DNA of 31,005 nt from an uncultured Marvinbryantia sp. (GTDB lineage Bacteria; Bacillota; Clostridia; Lachnospirales; Lachnospiraceae), in assembly GCA_937915375.1 (NCBI GenBank), contig CALDMO010000045.1:1-31005 (forward strand). The letters are read 5' to 3'. The first letter of the stretch is position 1. Each line of letters opens with the position of its first letter. Below, one piece after another: positions 22,814 to 30,584 of this stretch. The position numbers were made by a program, and so were the translations under genes. The notes beneath the pieces are model-generated. The model ran no database searches. It was given only the letters and a program-made list of their open reading frames with translations, and had not been told where the DNA came from.

Positions 22814-24028
22814 ATGGAAAAAGAAGAAAAAGAGCGTGTATTTATGAAGGGTCTGTACTGCGGCGTGATACTGACATTTGTTTGCCTGCTTCTGGCGGTT
22901 GGCTTTTCCGGGTGGCGCGCGCGGTACAGAGCGGCAGAAAAAGAAGAAAATATTGCGCAGGAGAAACTGGAGCTTAATGGCAGGGAAATCAGTCATAAAA
23001 TAGACGAGATTGAAAAGACAGTGAATGAAATGTTCATGGGCGATATCGATTCGCAGCAGGTAGAGGATACGATTTATCGCGGTATGCTCTGGGGACTGGA
23101 AGATGCGTATACGGAATATTATTCCGAAGAAGATATGAGGGCGATGGAGGATTCAATCAGCGGTTCTTATTCCGGTATTGGAGCAACGCTTATGCAGGAT
23201 ATTGAGACAAAGCAGATTACGGTGGAATCTTGTTTCGAGGGATCGCCGGCTGCTGAGGCAGGCATATTGCCGGGTGATATTGTTTACGGCTTAAACGGCA
23301 TGGAGATCGGAGATCGGAGTTTGACGGAAGTTATTTCCGAAATTAAATCGGAAGAGAATGATGCCATCACATTGATGATCCGGCGGGGAGAAGAAACCAT
23401 GGAACTGGAAGTGATCCCGCGGGCGATTGAGGTGCCGACGGTGAAAGGGCATATGCTGGAGGAAAGCATCGGATATTTGCAGATTACGGAGTTTGATGAT
23501 GTGACGGCAAAGCAGTTTGAGGAAACACTGGCGCAGCTGCAGTCGGAGGGGATGCAGAAAGTGATTTTTGATGTGCGCGGCAATCCGGGCGGTAACCTGG
23601 AGGTTGTCTGCGAGATTCTCGACCAGATTCTGCCGGAAGGCCTGATTGTCTATACAGAGGATAAAAATGGAGAGCGTAAGGAATATTTTTCTGATGCTGA
23701 GCACAGCTTGGCGCTGCCGATGGCATTGTTGATCAATGAAAACAGCGCCAGTGCGGCAGAAATTTTTGCCGGGGCGATTAAGGATCATGAGCTTGGAACA
23801 CTAGTTGGTACAACGACTTTCGGGAAAGGGATTGTGCAGCGGCTGTTTCATTTTACGGACGGAACCGGAATGAAGCTGACGATCGCTAAATATTATACGC
23901 CAAACGGCAATGATATTCACCAAAAGGGGATAGAACCGGACGTTAAAGTCGAACAGAACGATGACGGGGAGGAGGAAGAAGAGGACGTCCAATTACAAAA
24001 AGCAATGCAGATTTTGCAGGATGCTTAA
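22814..24028 (+). CDS. S41-family C-terminal processing protease (CtpA/CtpB type)
   Basis: The 404-residue membrane-anchored serine protease has a cytoplasmic Lys/Glu-rich N-terminus and one transmembrane helix (about 13-33), then an extracellular part. The PDZ domain covers about 118-200 (SGIGATLMQD, GSPAAEAGILPGDIV). The tail-specific protease domain contains DVRGNPGG (253-260), nucleophile Ser313 in NSASAAEIFAGA and general base Lys338 in TTTFGKGIVQ, the 25-residue spacing of the Ser-Lys dyad. A Glu/Asp-rich stretch lies near the C-terminus. Targets are unknown. The ribosome binding site GAGAGG is modest. The stop overlaps that of a convergent small ORF. Confidence 0.93.
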   Translation: MEKEEKERVFMKGLYCGVILTFVCLLLAVGFSGWRARYRAAEKEENIAQEKLELNGREISHKIDEIEKTVNEMFMGDIDSQQVEDTIYRGMLWGLEDAYTEYYSEEDMRAMEDSISGSYSGIGATLMQDIETKQITVESCFEGSPAAEAGILPGDIVYGLNGMEIGDRSLTEVISEIKSEENDAITLMIRRGEETMELEVIPRAIEVPTVKGHMLEESIGYLQITEFDDVTAKQFEETLAQLQSEGMQKVIFDVRGNPGGNLEVVCEILDQILPEGLIVYTEDKNGERKEYFSDAEHSLALPMALLINENSASAAEIFAGAIKDHELGTLVGTTTFGKGIVQRLFHFTDGTGMKLTIAKYYTPNGNDIHQKGIEPDVKVEQNDDGEEEEEDVQLQKAMQILQDA

Positions 24029-24195
24029 AGATTAGTTTCGGGAAGATGTCCGGTCGGAAAGTCCGGGCATTCTTTTTGGAAAAGTTTCAGTTCTTCCGGT
24101 GAAAGTTCTGATAAAAATTCTTTCGCAAAGGTGTTGTCGTCCATTTCTATCAGATGTTTGATGGTTTGTGATGTACTGGAGTCTATTTTTTTCAT
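24025..24195 (-). CDS. Small 56-residue protein of unknown function
   Basis: A short minus-strand gene begins at 24195 with ATG eight bases after AAAGGA. The product starts MKKIDSSTSQTIKHLIEMDD and contains ELSPEELKLFQKECPDF. It is acidic, predicted helical, with one cysteine and no signal or membrane segment. A promoter-like TTTACT, 17 bases, TAGAAT lies upstream (24251-24223). Its stop overlaps the protease stop by two bases. Ribosome binding site, promoter and amphipathic composition support it as real, but I recognise no family. Confidence 0.6.
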   Translation of the reverse strand: MKKIDSSTSQTIKHLIEMDDNTFAKEFLSELSPEELKLFQKECPDFPTGHLPETNL

Positions 24196-24222
24196 GACGG
24201 TATTCCTTTCGTGTTTTTGATT

Positions 24223-24251
24223 ATTCTAGACGAAAAATGACTAAAAGTAAA
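24223..24251 (-). promoter_or_regulatory. Putative promoter of the 56-residue ORF
   Basis: On the minus strand TTTACT (24251-24246), 17-base spacer, TAGAAT (24228-24223), ending about 27 bases before the start codon. It is back-to-back with the promoter of the FMN riboswitch. Confidence 0.45.
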
Positions 24252-24265
24252 TGCCGATTTTTATA

Positions 24266-24294
24266 TTGCATTAAAAAATGAAGTATGGTATGAT
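24266..24294 (+). promoter_or_regulatory. Promoter of the FMN riboswitch-ribU transcript
   Basis: TTGCAT (24266-24271), 17-base spacer, TATGAT (24289-24294), ending about 15 bases before the aptamer. Confidence 0.72.
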
Positions 24295-24308
24295 AATAAA
24301 AAATAAAA

Positions 24309-24502
24309 GGAATCTTCGGGGCAGGGTGTAATTCCCTACCGGCGGTATAGTCCGCGACCCGCTTCGGCGGCTGAACCGGTGTAATTCCGGTACCGACAGT
24401 ATAGTCTGGATGGAAGAAGAGTACAGATAGATGCTTGTATACTTTTATAAGCATCTGGATGATATGCGAATGCTGTCCCGGATAGAAATATCCGGGATTT
24501 TT
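24309..24502 (+). promoter_or_regulatory. FMN riboswitch (RFN element) with terminator expression platform
   Basis: The aptamer (about 24309-24420) shows the conserved FMN-sensing landmarks GGGGCAGGGTG, CCCTACCGGCGGT, AGTCCGCGACCC, a variable CGCTTCGGCG hairpin, GAACCGGTGTAATTCCGGTACC and GACAGTATAGTCTGGATG. A linker hairpin GATGCTT/AGCATC (24430-24455) follows, then an intrinsic terminator: TCCCGGATA (24476-24484), loop GAAA, TATCCGGGA (24489-24497) and five T. High FMN should favour termination and shut off the riboflavin transporter gene downstream, the standard logic for this riboswitch class. Confidence 0.96.
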
Positions 24503-24581
24503 GATATTTAGGAATGGTTTTACTTTCCGGTATCGCAAACTGCGAAGTTTCCTTTTGATTCAAAAAAGGAGAGATGACAAA

Positions 24582-25214
24582 ATGAACAGTACCGTAAATT
24601 CTGCAAAACCGGCAGCAGTAAAAACAAATGTGAGAAAAATGGTAATGATCGCCATGCTGGGAGCGGTCTCTATGATTTTGATGTGGTTTGAAATTCCGCT
24701 TTGGTTTGCGCCGCCGTTTTATAAAATTGATTTAAGTGAAGTGCCGGTAATGATCGGTACGTTTGCGCTAGGACCGGTATCCGGTATTCTCATTGAATTG
24801 ATGAAAGTGATTTTGAAAGTGATCACGAAGGGTACGACGACGGCTTTTGTCGGTGACTTTGCCAATTTTTTGATCGGCTGCGCGCTGATTGTTCCGGCAG
24901 GTATCATCTATAGCCGCTGCAAATCTAAAAAGAACGCGATGCTCGGTATGATCGTCGGGACAGCGGTAATGACGGTAGCAGGCTGTCTGATAAACGCTTA
25001 TGTGATGCTGCCGGTTTATGGAAAAGCGTTTGGCATGCCTATGGATGCTTTAGTAGCGATGGGAAGCGCGGTGAATCCGGCGATTAAAGGACTGGGTACG
25101 TTTGTGATTTTGGCGGTTGCGCCGTTTAATTTGCTCAAAGGGGTGCTGGTATCCGTGGCAACCTTGCTGCTGTATAAGCATGTCAGTCCTGTTTTAAAGA
25201 TCAATCGGATGTAA
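24582..25214 (+). CDS. ribU: ECF riboflavin transporter, substrate-binding S component
   Basis: The 210-residue membrane protein has about six transmembrane helices. The start at 24582 follows AAAGGAGAG; an in-frame extension to 24501 is rejected because it overlaps the riboswitch terminator. The stretch FYKIDLSEVPVMIGTFALGP (about 47-66) and the NAYVMLPVYGKAFGMP region are typical of RibU. It binds riboflavin outside and works with a shared ECF module (EcfA, EcfA', EcfT) encoded elsewhere. Control by the FMN riboswitch directly upstream confirms the substrate. Confidence 0.95.
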   Translation: MNSTVNSAKPAAVKTNVRKMVMIAMLGAVSMILMWFEIPLWFAPPFYKIDLSEVPVMIGTFALGPVSGILIELMKVILKVITKGTTTAFVGDFANFLIGCALIVPAGIIYSRCKSKKNAMLGMIVGTAVMTVAGCLINAYVMLPVYGKAFGMPMDALVAMGSAVNPAIKGLGTFVILAVAPFNLLKGVLVSVATLLLYKHVSPVLKINRM

Positions 25215-25222
25215 AGTCGCGG

Positions 25223-25251
25223 TTGTAAGACGTAAAACTGTGTGTTATAAT
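25223..25251 (+). promoter_or_regulatory. Promoter of the t6A operon, inside the ribU terminator
   Basis: TTGTAA (25223-25228), 17-base spacer, TATAAT (25246-25251). The -10 box lies in the loop of the ribU terminator hairpin, so transcripts begun here contain only its 3' arm and are not terminated. Confidence 0.68.
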
Positions 25252-25278
25252 GCATTCGTTATAGGACACAGTTTTTTT
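25234..25278 (+). terminator. ribU terminator with a promoter in its loop
   Basis: AAAACTGTGT (25234-25243) is exactly complementary to ACACAGTTTT (25266-25275), and the T run continues to 25278. The 22-base loop is long because it contains the -10 box of the next promoter. Confidence 0.7.
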
Positions 25279-25299
25279 ATTTTCGGAGAGGAAAACAGT

Positions 25300-25797
25300 A
25301 TGAACGTAGAATTTGATGTGAAAATGACGCAAAAAATGCTCTATGATTTCTGGATGACGCATACATATAGGGGCTTTTCGGGAGTTTTCAGTATTGTATT
25401 TTCTCTGCTGGTAGCTGTGATCGCGGTTGTCAGCTGGAATACAATTACGGTGCCGATGCGTGTTCTGTATGTTGTGTTTGCGGTTTATTTTCTGTTGTTT
25501 CAGCCGATATCGCTTTATGTGCGGGCAGCTAAGGCAGTGAAGTTGAATCCGATGTTTCAAAAACCGCTGCATTATCAAATGAATGAAACGGGTATCATTA
25601 CTTCACAGGGAGAGAATCAGACTACGATTCCCTGGGAGCAGATTACAAAAGTACTGGAAACGCGGTACAGTTATCTGTTATATACCGGCAAACGCACCTC
25701 ATTTATACTCCCCTTGGAGTGCATGGGTGAGCAGGCAACTGTGGCAGAAGGGCTGATCCGTAAATACGTAAAACCGGAGTGTGTGAAGATAAAATGA
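25300..25797 (+). CDS. YcxB-like membrane protein
   Basis: This 165-residue protein has two transmembrane helices (about residues 24-45 and 49-70) and a C-terminal soluble domain of YcxB type (IPWEQITKVLETRYSYLLYT, then RTSFILPLECM). The start at 25300 is chosen because GGAGAGG is eight bases upstream and the earlier in-frame ATG at 25240 precedes the predicted transcription start. Function is unknown for the family. It opens the t6A operon, and its stop codon overlaps the tsaE start as ATGA, suggesting translational coupling. Confidence 0.78.
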   Translation: MNVEFDVKMTQKMLYDFWMTHTYRGFSGVFSIVFSLLVAVIAVVSWNTITVPMRVLYVVFAVYFLLFQPISLYVRAAKAVKLNPMFQKPLHYQMNETGIITSQGENQTTIPWEQITKVLETRYSYLLYTGKRTSFILPLECMGEQATVAEGLIRKYVKPECVKIK

Positions 25798-26231
25798 TCA
25801 TAGAAAGCAGAAGCGAAGCGGAAACACATGCGCTAGGAAAAAAAATCGGCGAACAGGCGAAGGCAGGGCAAATTTTTGCACTTCTGGGTGACCTGGGCGT
25901 TGGAAAAACGATTTTTACAAAAGGTCTGGCAGAAGGGCTTGGCATTACAGAGCCGGTCAGCAGCCCGACCTTTACCATTGTCCAGATTTATGAAGAGGGG
26001 CGGCTGCCGTTCTATCATTTTGATGTTTATCGCATCGGAGATCCGGAGGAAATGGAAGAAATTGGCTACGAAGACTGTTTCTTTGGAAACGGAGTCTGTC
26101 TGGTCGAGTGGGCAAATCTGATCGAAGAATTGATGCCGCCGGAGACGGTTTGGATTACGATAGAAAAGGATTTGCAAAAAGGATTTGACTATCGAAAGAT
26201 TGAGGTAAAACATGAAAGTTTTGGGAATTGA
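25794..26231 (+). CDS. tsaE: tRNA threonylcarbamoyladenosine biosynthesis ATPase TsaE
   Basis: The 145-residue P-loop ATPase powers the TsaB-TsaD-TsaE complex that makes t6A at position 37 of ANN-decoding tRNAs. Walker A is GDLGVGKT (32-39). SSPTFTIVQIY (56-66) and FYHFDVYRI (73-81) with VEWAN further on are family hallmarks. The ATG at 25794 overlaps the stop of the preceding gene (ATGA). A GTG at 25779 is also in frame but less likely. It overlaps tsaB by 20 bases. Confidence 0.95.
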   Translation: MIIESRSEAETHALGKKIGEQAKAGQIFALLGDLGVGKTIFTKGLAEGLGITEPVSSPTFTIVQIYEEGRLPFYHFDVYRIGDPEEMEEIGYEDCFFGNGVCLVEWANLIEELMPPETVWITIEKDLQKGFDYRKIEVKHESFGN

Positions 26232-26922
26232 CAGTTCGGGGTTGGTCGCTTCTGTTGCAGTAGCGGAAGACGAAATACTCTTGGCGGAATATACGGTAAA
26301 CTATAAAAAAACGCATTCACAGACCCTTTTACCGATGTTGGATGAGATTGCGAAAATGACGGAGCTAGAGTTGTCTACAATCGATGTGATTGCGGTGGCT
26401 GCCGGACCGGGATCGTTTACCGGTCTGCGAATTGGTTCGGCGACGGCGAAAGGTCTGGGACTGGCATTAAAGAAACCGCTGGTTTCTGTGCCGACAGTTG
26501 CGGCGCTGGCTTACAATCTGTGGGGAAGCGATGCGTTGATTTGTCCTTTGATGGATGCCAGAAGAAATCAAGTGTATACCGGTGTATATCGCTTTGAGAA
26601 CGGGAAGCTTATCACGGTGCAGGAACAGATGGCAGTGGCGGTGACGGAAATTGCCGAGCGGCTGAATGCGCTTGATGAAAAAGTGATCTTTTTGGGTGAT
26701 GGTGTGCCTGTGTATCGTGAGATTTTAGAAGAGACAGTAAAAGTGCCGTTTTCATTCGCACCGGCACATATGAACAAACAGCGGGCAGGTTCTGTTGCTG
26801 TACTTGGCATGGAGCTGGCAAAAGAAGGAAAGACAGAGACAGCGGCTGCGCATCAGCCGGATTATCTGCGTCTGTCACAGGCGGAGCGTGAACGTGCGCA
26901 AAAGGAAGCGGCGAATAGATGA
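26212..26922 (+). CDS. tsaB: t6A complex subunit TsaB
   Basis: The 236-residue ASKHA-fold pseudo-enzyme scaffolds TsaD in t6A synthesis. VLGIDSSGLVASVAVAED at the start, AAGPGSFTGLRIGSATAKGL (about 63-82) and LMDARRNQVYTGVY are typical. It lacks the metal-binding histidines that TsaD has. Its 5' end overlaps tsaE and its stop overlaps the rimI start by four bases, so all three are probably translated together. Confidence 0.95.
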   Translation: MKVLGIDSSGLVASVAVAEDEILLAEYTVNYKKTHSQTLLPMLDEIAKMTELELSTIDVIAVAAGPGSFTGLRIGSATAKGLGLALKKPLVSVPTVAALAYNLWGSDALICPLMDARRNQVYTGVYRFENGKLITVQEQMAVAVTEIAERLNALDEKVIFLGDGVPVYREILEETVKVPFSFAPAHMNKQRAGSVAVLGMELAKEGKTETAAAHQPDYLRLSQAERERAQKEAANR

Positions 26923-27353
26923 CAGAGATCAGAGCAATGCAGATAAGTGACCTGGAAGCAGTTGTCTGTATTGAAGAGAAGCTGTTTTCACAGCCGTGGT
27001 CAAAACAGGGATTTCTGGATTCTTTGCAGGCGGACAATACGATTTATCTGGTAGCGCTGGCGGATGGGATAGTAGCGGGGTATTGCGGTCTTCTGCAGGT
27101 GCTGGATGAAGCGGATATTACAAATGTGGCGGTGGATGAGGCGTTTCAAAGACGGGGAATTGCCCGGGGGCTTTTGCAGGAATTGTTTGTACGGGCACAA
27201 AAAAAGGGAATTACGGCGCTGACTTTGGAAGTGCGTAAAAGTAATGTGCCTGCAATTTCGCTTTATGAAAGCCTTGGATTTGAAAATTGCGGCATTCGCA
27301 GAAATTTTTATGAAAAGCCGTTGGAGGATGCTGTTATTATGTGGAAACGCTGA
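26919..27353 (+). CDS. rimI: Ribosomal protein S18-alanine N-acetyltransferase
   Basis: The 144-residue GNAT acetyltransferase contains the acetyl-CoA loop FQRRGIARGLLQEL (motif A) preceded by ITNVAVDE, and the RimI-like C-terminus SLGFENCGIRRNFYEKPLEDAVIM. It modifies the N-terminus of S18 in bacteria that have been studied. The tsaE-tsaB-rimI order is the conserved arrangement in Firmicutes. Starts by ATGA overlap with tsaB. Confidence 0.94.
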   Translation: MTEIRAMQISDLEAVVCIEEKLFSQPWSKQGFLDSLQADNTIYLVALADGIVAGYCGLLQVLDEADITNVAVDEAFQRRGIARGLLQELFVRAQKKGITALTLEVRKSNVPAISLYESLGFENCGIRRNFYEKPLEDAVIMWKR

Positions 27354-27366
27354 CAGCACTTCCCGC

Positions 27367-27395
27367 TGGGAACAGAGAAGAAAAACAGGTATAAT
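27367..27395 (+). promoter_or_regulatory. Possible internal promoter before the CxxC protein gene
   Basis: A consensus TATAAT (27390-27395) lies 17 bases after TGGGAA, a poor -35. The 90-base gap also contains the small hairpin TTCCC/GGGAA. It could give extra transcription of the distal genes, but the -35 match is weak. Confidence 0.3.
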
Positions 27396-27443
27396 TCTCC
27401 TGAGAATACAGTTTGGAAAAGGCAGAGACGGGAGGATTTTAGA

Positions 27444-27668
27444 ATGAAAAAAGGAAACCATATTTTCTGCAATTGCTGCGGAAAAAAGATCAGACAGGAA
27501 AACAATATCTTGCTGGAAGACGTACTGTGTGTGAAAAAGTCATGGGGCTATTTTTCAGAAAAGGATGGTTCTGTGCATGAGTTCGATTTGTGCGAAGGCT
27601 GTTATGATCGTTTGGTAAAGCAGTTTGTACTGCCAGTGAAGATTTCGAGGCAGAAAGAGCTGCTGTAG
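27444..27668 (+). CDS. Small double-CxxC (zinc-ribbon-like) protein
   Basis: The 74-residue protein has two CxxC pairs, Cys9/Cys12 in FCNCCGKK and Cys50/Cys53 in DLCEGCYD, spaced as in a treble-clef or zinc-ribbon metal site, with an aromatic/acidic middle (KSWGYFSEKDGSVHEFDL). A strong GGGAGG precedes the ATG. It sits between rimI and rnz inside the t6A operon, 27 bases before rnz. I recognise no named family. The location suggests a link to tRNA maturation or translation, which is guilt by association only. Confidence 0.75.
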   Translation: MKKGNHIFCNCCGKKIRQENNILLEDVLCVKKSWGYFSEKDGSVHEFDLCEGCYDRLVKQFVLPVKISRQKELL

Positions 27669-27695
27669 AAAAGCAATAAAAGGATTTGGTGAAAG

Positions 27696-28607
27696 ATGTT
27701 AGATATTTGTTTACTTGGGTGCGGCGGCATGATGCCGCTGCCATATCGGTGGCTGACTGCTTTGATGGTGCGGTATAATGGAAGCAGTATTTTGATTGAC
27801 TGCGGCGAGGGCACGCAGGTCGCGATTCGGGAAAGAGGCTGGAGTTTTAAGCCGATCGACGCGATCTGTTTTACACATTATCATGGGGATCACATCAGTG
27901 GCCTGCCGGGGCTACTTTTGTCTATGGGAAATGCGGAACGTACCGAACCGCTGACACTGATCGGACCAAAGGGATTGGAACGTGTTGTAAATGCACTGCG
28001 CGTGATCGCTCCGGAGCTCCCGTATGAACTGCGTTTTAAAGAGATTCAAGGACCGGAGGATACATTTGAGATAAACGGCTGTCGGATCACGGCTTTTCGC
28101 GTTCAGCATAATGTGTTGTGTTATGGATATACAATGGAGATTGACCGTATCGGAAAATTTGATGTGGAGCGCGCAAAGGAGGCAGGCGTGCCGATGAAAT
28201 TTTGGAACCGTCTGCAAAAGGGTAATGTCATGGAAGAGGACGGACACATTTATACGCCGGATATGGTGCTTGGACCTGCGCGTAAGGGGCTGAAGCTGGC
28301 ATATTGTACCGATACCAGACCCGTAAAATCAATTGCAGAGCATGCGGCGGGAGCGGATCTTTTTATCTGTGAGGGAATGTATGGCGAGTCTGGCAAGGAA
28401 GCAAAAGCCATTGAGAATAAACATATGACGTTTATCGAAGCAGCCAAACTGGCGAAAGCGGCTCAGGTAAAGGAACTCTGGCTGACACACTATAGTCCGT
28501 CGCTTTCGCGTCCGGAAGAATATATGAAACAAGTAAAAGATATTTTCCCGAATGCATATCCGGGTAAGGACTGCAAATCGGCGGAATTGTTTTTTGAAGA
28601 AGAATAG
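27696..28607 (+). CDS. rnz: Ribonuclease Z (tRNA 3' processing endonuclease)
   Basis: The 303-residue metallo-beta-lactamase-fold nuclease cleaves 3' trailers from tRNA precursors that lack an encoded CCA, as do both tRNA genes in this window. The metal motif THYHGDH is at 60-66. DCGEGTQVAIRERG (35-48) is the typical RNase Z lead-in, and GKFDVERAKEAGVP matches the family's recognisable middle segment. Further ligands are in CTDTRPV and LTHYSP. The start at 27696 follows GGATTTGGTGAAAG, a weak ribosome binding site. It is cotranscribed with tsaD 12 bases downstream. Confidence 0.93.
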   Translation: MLDICLLGCGGMMPLPYRWLTALMVRYNGSSILIDCGEGTQVAIRERGWSFKPIDAICFTHYHGDHISGLPGLLLSMGNAERTEPLTLIGPKGLERVVNALRVIAPELPYELRFKEIQGPEDTFEINGCRITAFRVQHNVLCYGYTMEIDRIGKFDVERAKEAGVPMKFWNRLQKGNVMEEDGHIYTPDMVLGPARKGLKLAYCTDTRPVKSIAEHAAGADLFICEGMYGESGKEAKAIENKHMTFIEAAKLAKAAQVKELWLTHYSPSLSRPEEYMKQVKDIFPNAYPGKDCKSAELFFEEE

Positions 28608-28619
28608 AGGGTTTGACAG

Positions 28620-29648
28620 ATGAAAGAGGAAAAAGACGTATTGATTCTGGCGATTGAAAGTTCCTGTGATGAAACAGCAGCGGCGGTTGTAAAAAACGGC
28701 CGCGAAGTGTTGTCGAATATTATCTCATCACAGATTGAACTGCATAAATTATACGGTGGGGTAGTTCCGGAAATTGCATCGCGCAAACATATTGAGAAAA
28801 TCAATCAGGTGATCGAAGAGGCATTGTCTGAGGCGGGTGTGAGCCTGGATGATATTGATGCGATCGGTGTTACATATGGACCGGGGCTGGTCGGAGCGCT
28901 GCTGGTTGGCGTGGCTGCGGCAAAGGCAATCAGTTATGCCGCAAAGAAGCCATTAGTCGGCGTGCATCATATCGAAGGACATATTTCTGCGAATTTTATA
29001 GAAAATAAAGAGCTTGAACCGCCGTTTCCGTGTCTGGTGGTTTCAGGAGGGCATACGCATCTCGTTGTTGTGGAGGATTATGGAAAGTACCGCATTCTTG
29101 GCAAAACAAGAGATGATGCGGCAGGAGAGGCATTTGATAAGGTGGCTCGCGCAATTGGACTGGGTTATCCGGGCGGACCAAAGATCGATAAATTGGCGAA
29201 AGAAGGAAATGCCGGGGCAATTCCTTTTCCAAAAGCGCATGTGGCAGACGCACCATATGATTTCAGTTTCAGCGGCTTAAAATCAGCTGTTTTGAATTAC
29301 CTGAATGGCTGCAGCATGAAGGGGGAAAATGTGAATCCGGCAGATGTGGCGGCCTCTTTCCAGAAAGCGGTTACGGATGTGTTGGTAGAGCATGCAATGA
29401 TGGCGGTAAAAGAATATGGTTTTGACAAGCTGGCGATAGCCGGTGGCGTCGCATCTAATTCGGCGCTCCGCGGAGCTATGCAGGAGGCCTGTGCGAAAAA
29501 CAATATTCAGTTTTACTATCCGTCTCCGATTTTGTGTACGGATAATGCGGCGATGATTGGAGCAGCGGCTTACTATGAATATATCAATGGAACCAGACAT
29601 GGACTGGATCTAAATGCTGTACCAAATCTGAAACTGGGCGAACGTTAG
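28620..29648 (+). CDS. tsaD: tRNA N6-adenosine threonylcarbamoyltransferase TsaD
   Basis: The 342-residue catalytic subunit of t6A synthesis transfers the threonylcarbamoyl group from TC-AMP to A37. The ASKHA fold begins ILAIESSCDETAAAVV. Metal-binding His117 and His121 lie in HHIEGH, and FPCLVVSGGHTHLV and DDAAGEAFDKVARAIGLGYP follow. The late CTDNAAMIGAAAYY contains the last conserved aspartate. Normal length and all key residues present. Together with tsaE and tsaB this supplies all of the transferase complex; TsaC/TsaC2, which makes TC-AMP, is not in the window. Confidence 0.97.
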   Translation: MKEEKDVLILAIESSCDETAAAVVKNGREVLSNIISSQIELHKLYGGVVPEIASRKHIEKINQVIEEALSEAGVSLDDIDAIGVTYGPGLVGALLVGVAAAKAISYAAKKPLVGVHHIEGHISANFIENKELEPPFPCLVVSGGHTHLVVVEDYGKYRILGKTRDDAAGEAFDKVARAIGLGYPGGPKIDKLAKEGNAGAIPFPKAHVADAPYDFSFSGLKSAVLNYLNGCSMKGENVNPADVAASFQKAVTDVLVEHAMMAVKEYGFDKLAIAGGVASNSALRGAMQEACAKNNIQFYYPSPILCTDNAAMIGAAAYYEYINGTRHGLDLNAVPNLKLGER

Positions 29649-29690
29649 AAAACAACAGCAGTCCGGTAAGAGAAGGAAAATAGGTGTGAG

Positions 29691-30389
29691 ATGAGAGAAA
29701 AACATACAGCGATTGTTCTGGCGGCGGGAAAGGGAACACGTATGCAGTCGCAGACTGCAAAACAATATCTTTTAATAAAAGAAAAGCCGGTTCTTTATTA
29801 TTCTTTGAAAGCGTTTGAGGATTGCCCGTTTATTGATGAGGTGATTTTGGTGACGGCAGAAAAAGAGAAAGAATATTGCCGGCGGGAGATTGTAGAGAAA
29901 TACGGTTTTTTGAAAGTGAAACAGCTGATCTCTGGTGGAAGCGAGCGGTATGAGTCGGTTTATCATGGATTGCTTGCAGTAAAAGACTGTGCTTATGTTT
30001 ACATTCATGATGGAGCGCGGCCGTTTGTGACGCAGGAAATGCTGGAACGTTTGCGCGCGGATGTAAAAGAGTACCGGGCATGTGTGGCGGGAATATCGGT
30101 GAAAGATACCATCAAGATCAGTGATGAGAATGGATTTATTGCGGATACACCGAATCGAGCGTTTGTTTGGCAAATTCAGACACCACAGGTGTTTGCTTAT
30201 GAATTGATATGTTCTGCCTATCAAAAGTTATTTGCGGATCTTATAGAAGGGAAGACGGTACAGGTGACAGATGACGCTATGGTAGTAGAGTATGCGTCGG
30301 ATACAAGGGTAAAACTTACAGAGGGTTCCTATAGCAATTTTAAAATCACAACACCGGAGGATTTGATCCTTGCGGATGCGTTGGTGTAA
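29691..30389 (+). CDS. ispD: 2-C-methyl-D-erythritol 4-phosphate cytidylyltransferase
   Basis: The 232-residue cytidylyltransferase attaches CMP to methylerythritol phosphate in the MEP isoprenoid pathway. The nucleotide-binding loop is VLAAGKGTRM (9-18), with KQYLLIKEKPVLYYSL following. VYIHDGARPFVT and the late NFKITTPEDLILADALV are family-typical. It lies 42 bases after tsaD and is probably the last gene of the same transcription unit. No other MEP gene is present, and no convincing terminator follows. Confidence 0.95.
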   Translation: MREKHTAIVLAAGKGTRMQSQTAKQYLLIKEKPVLYYSLKAFEDCPFIDEVILVTAEKEKEYCRREIVEKYGFLKVKQLISGGSERYESVYHGLLAVKDCAYVYIHDGARPFVTQEMLERLRADVKEYRACVAGISVKDTIKISDENGFIADTPNRAFVWQIQTPQVFAYELICSAYQKLFADLIEGKTVQVTDDAMVVEYASDTRVKLTEGSYSNFKITTPEDLILADALV

Positions 30390-30507
30390 CCGCTTTCGTT
30401 TATGTCTCGGACTGGCCGTTTTGCAGCTTTTGTTGCCGCTGGGTTTCCGTGAATTTAATGCAGAAAAAATGTTTTTGAAAAAAATTGAAAAAAATGTAAA
30501 AATATGA

Positions 30508-30536
30508 TTGACAGATGGGAATACTAGTGATACAAT
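30508..30536 (+). promoter_or_regulatory. Strong promoter of the tRNA-Ser genes
   Basis: TTGACA (30508-30513), 17-base spacer, TACAAT (30531-30536), preceded by A-tracts at 30475-30505 that resemble an UP element. The gap 30390-30584 otherwise holds only a small GCATTTC/GAAATGC hairpin (30544-30568). Confidence 0.82.
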
Positions 30537-30584
30537 AACTCTTGCATTTCGGTACTGACATGAAATGCAGAAAAACAAATGCAT

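Noticed and set aside
23284..23788. Overlapping minus-strand frames inside the S41 protease gene
   Set aside because: Antisense shadows of a gene whose PDZ domain and Ser-Lys dyad are intact.
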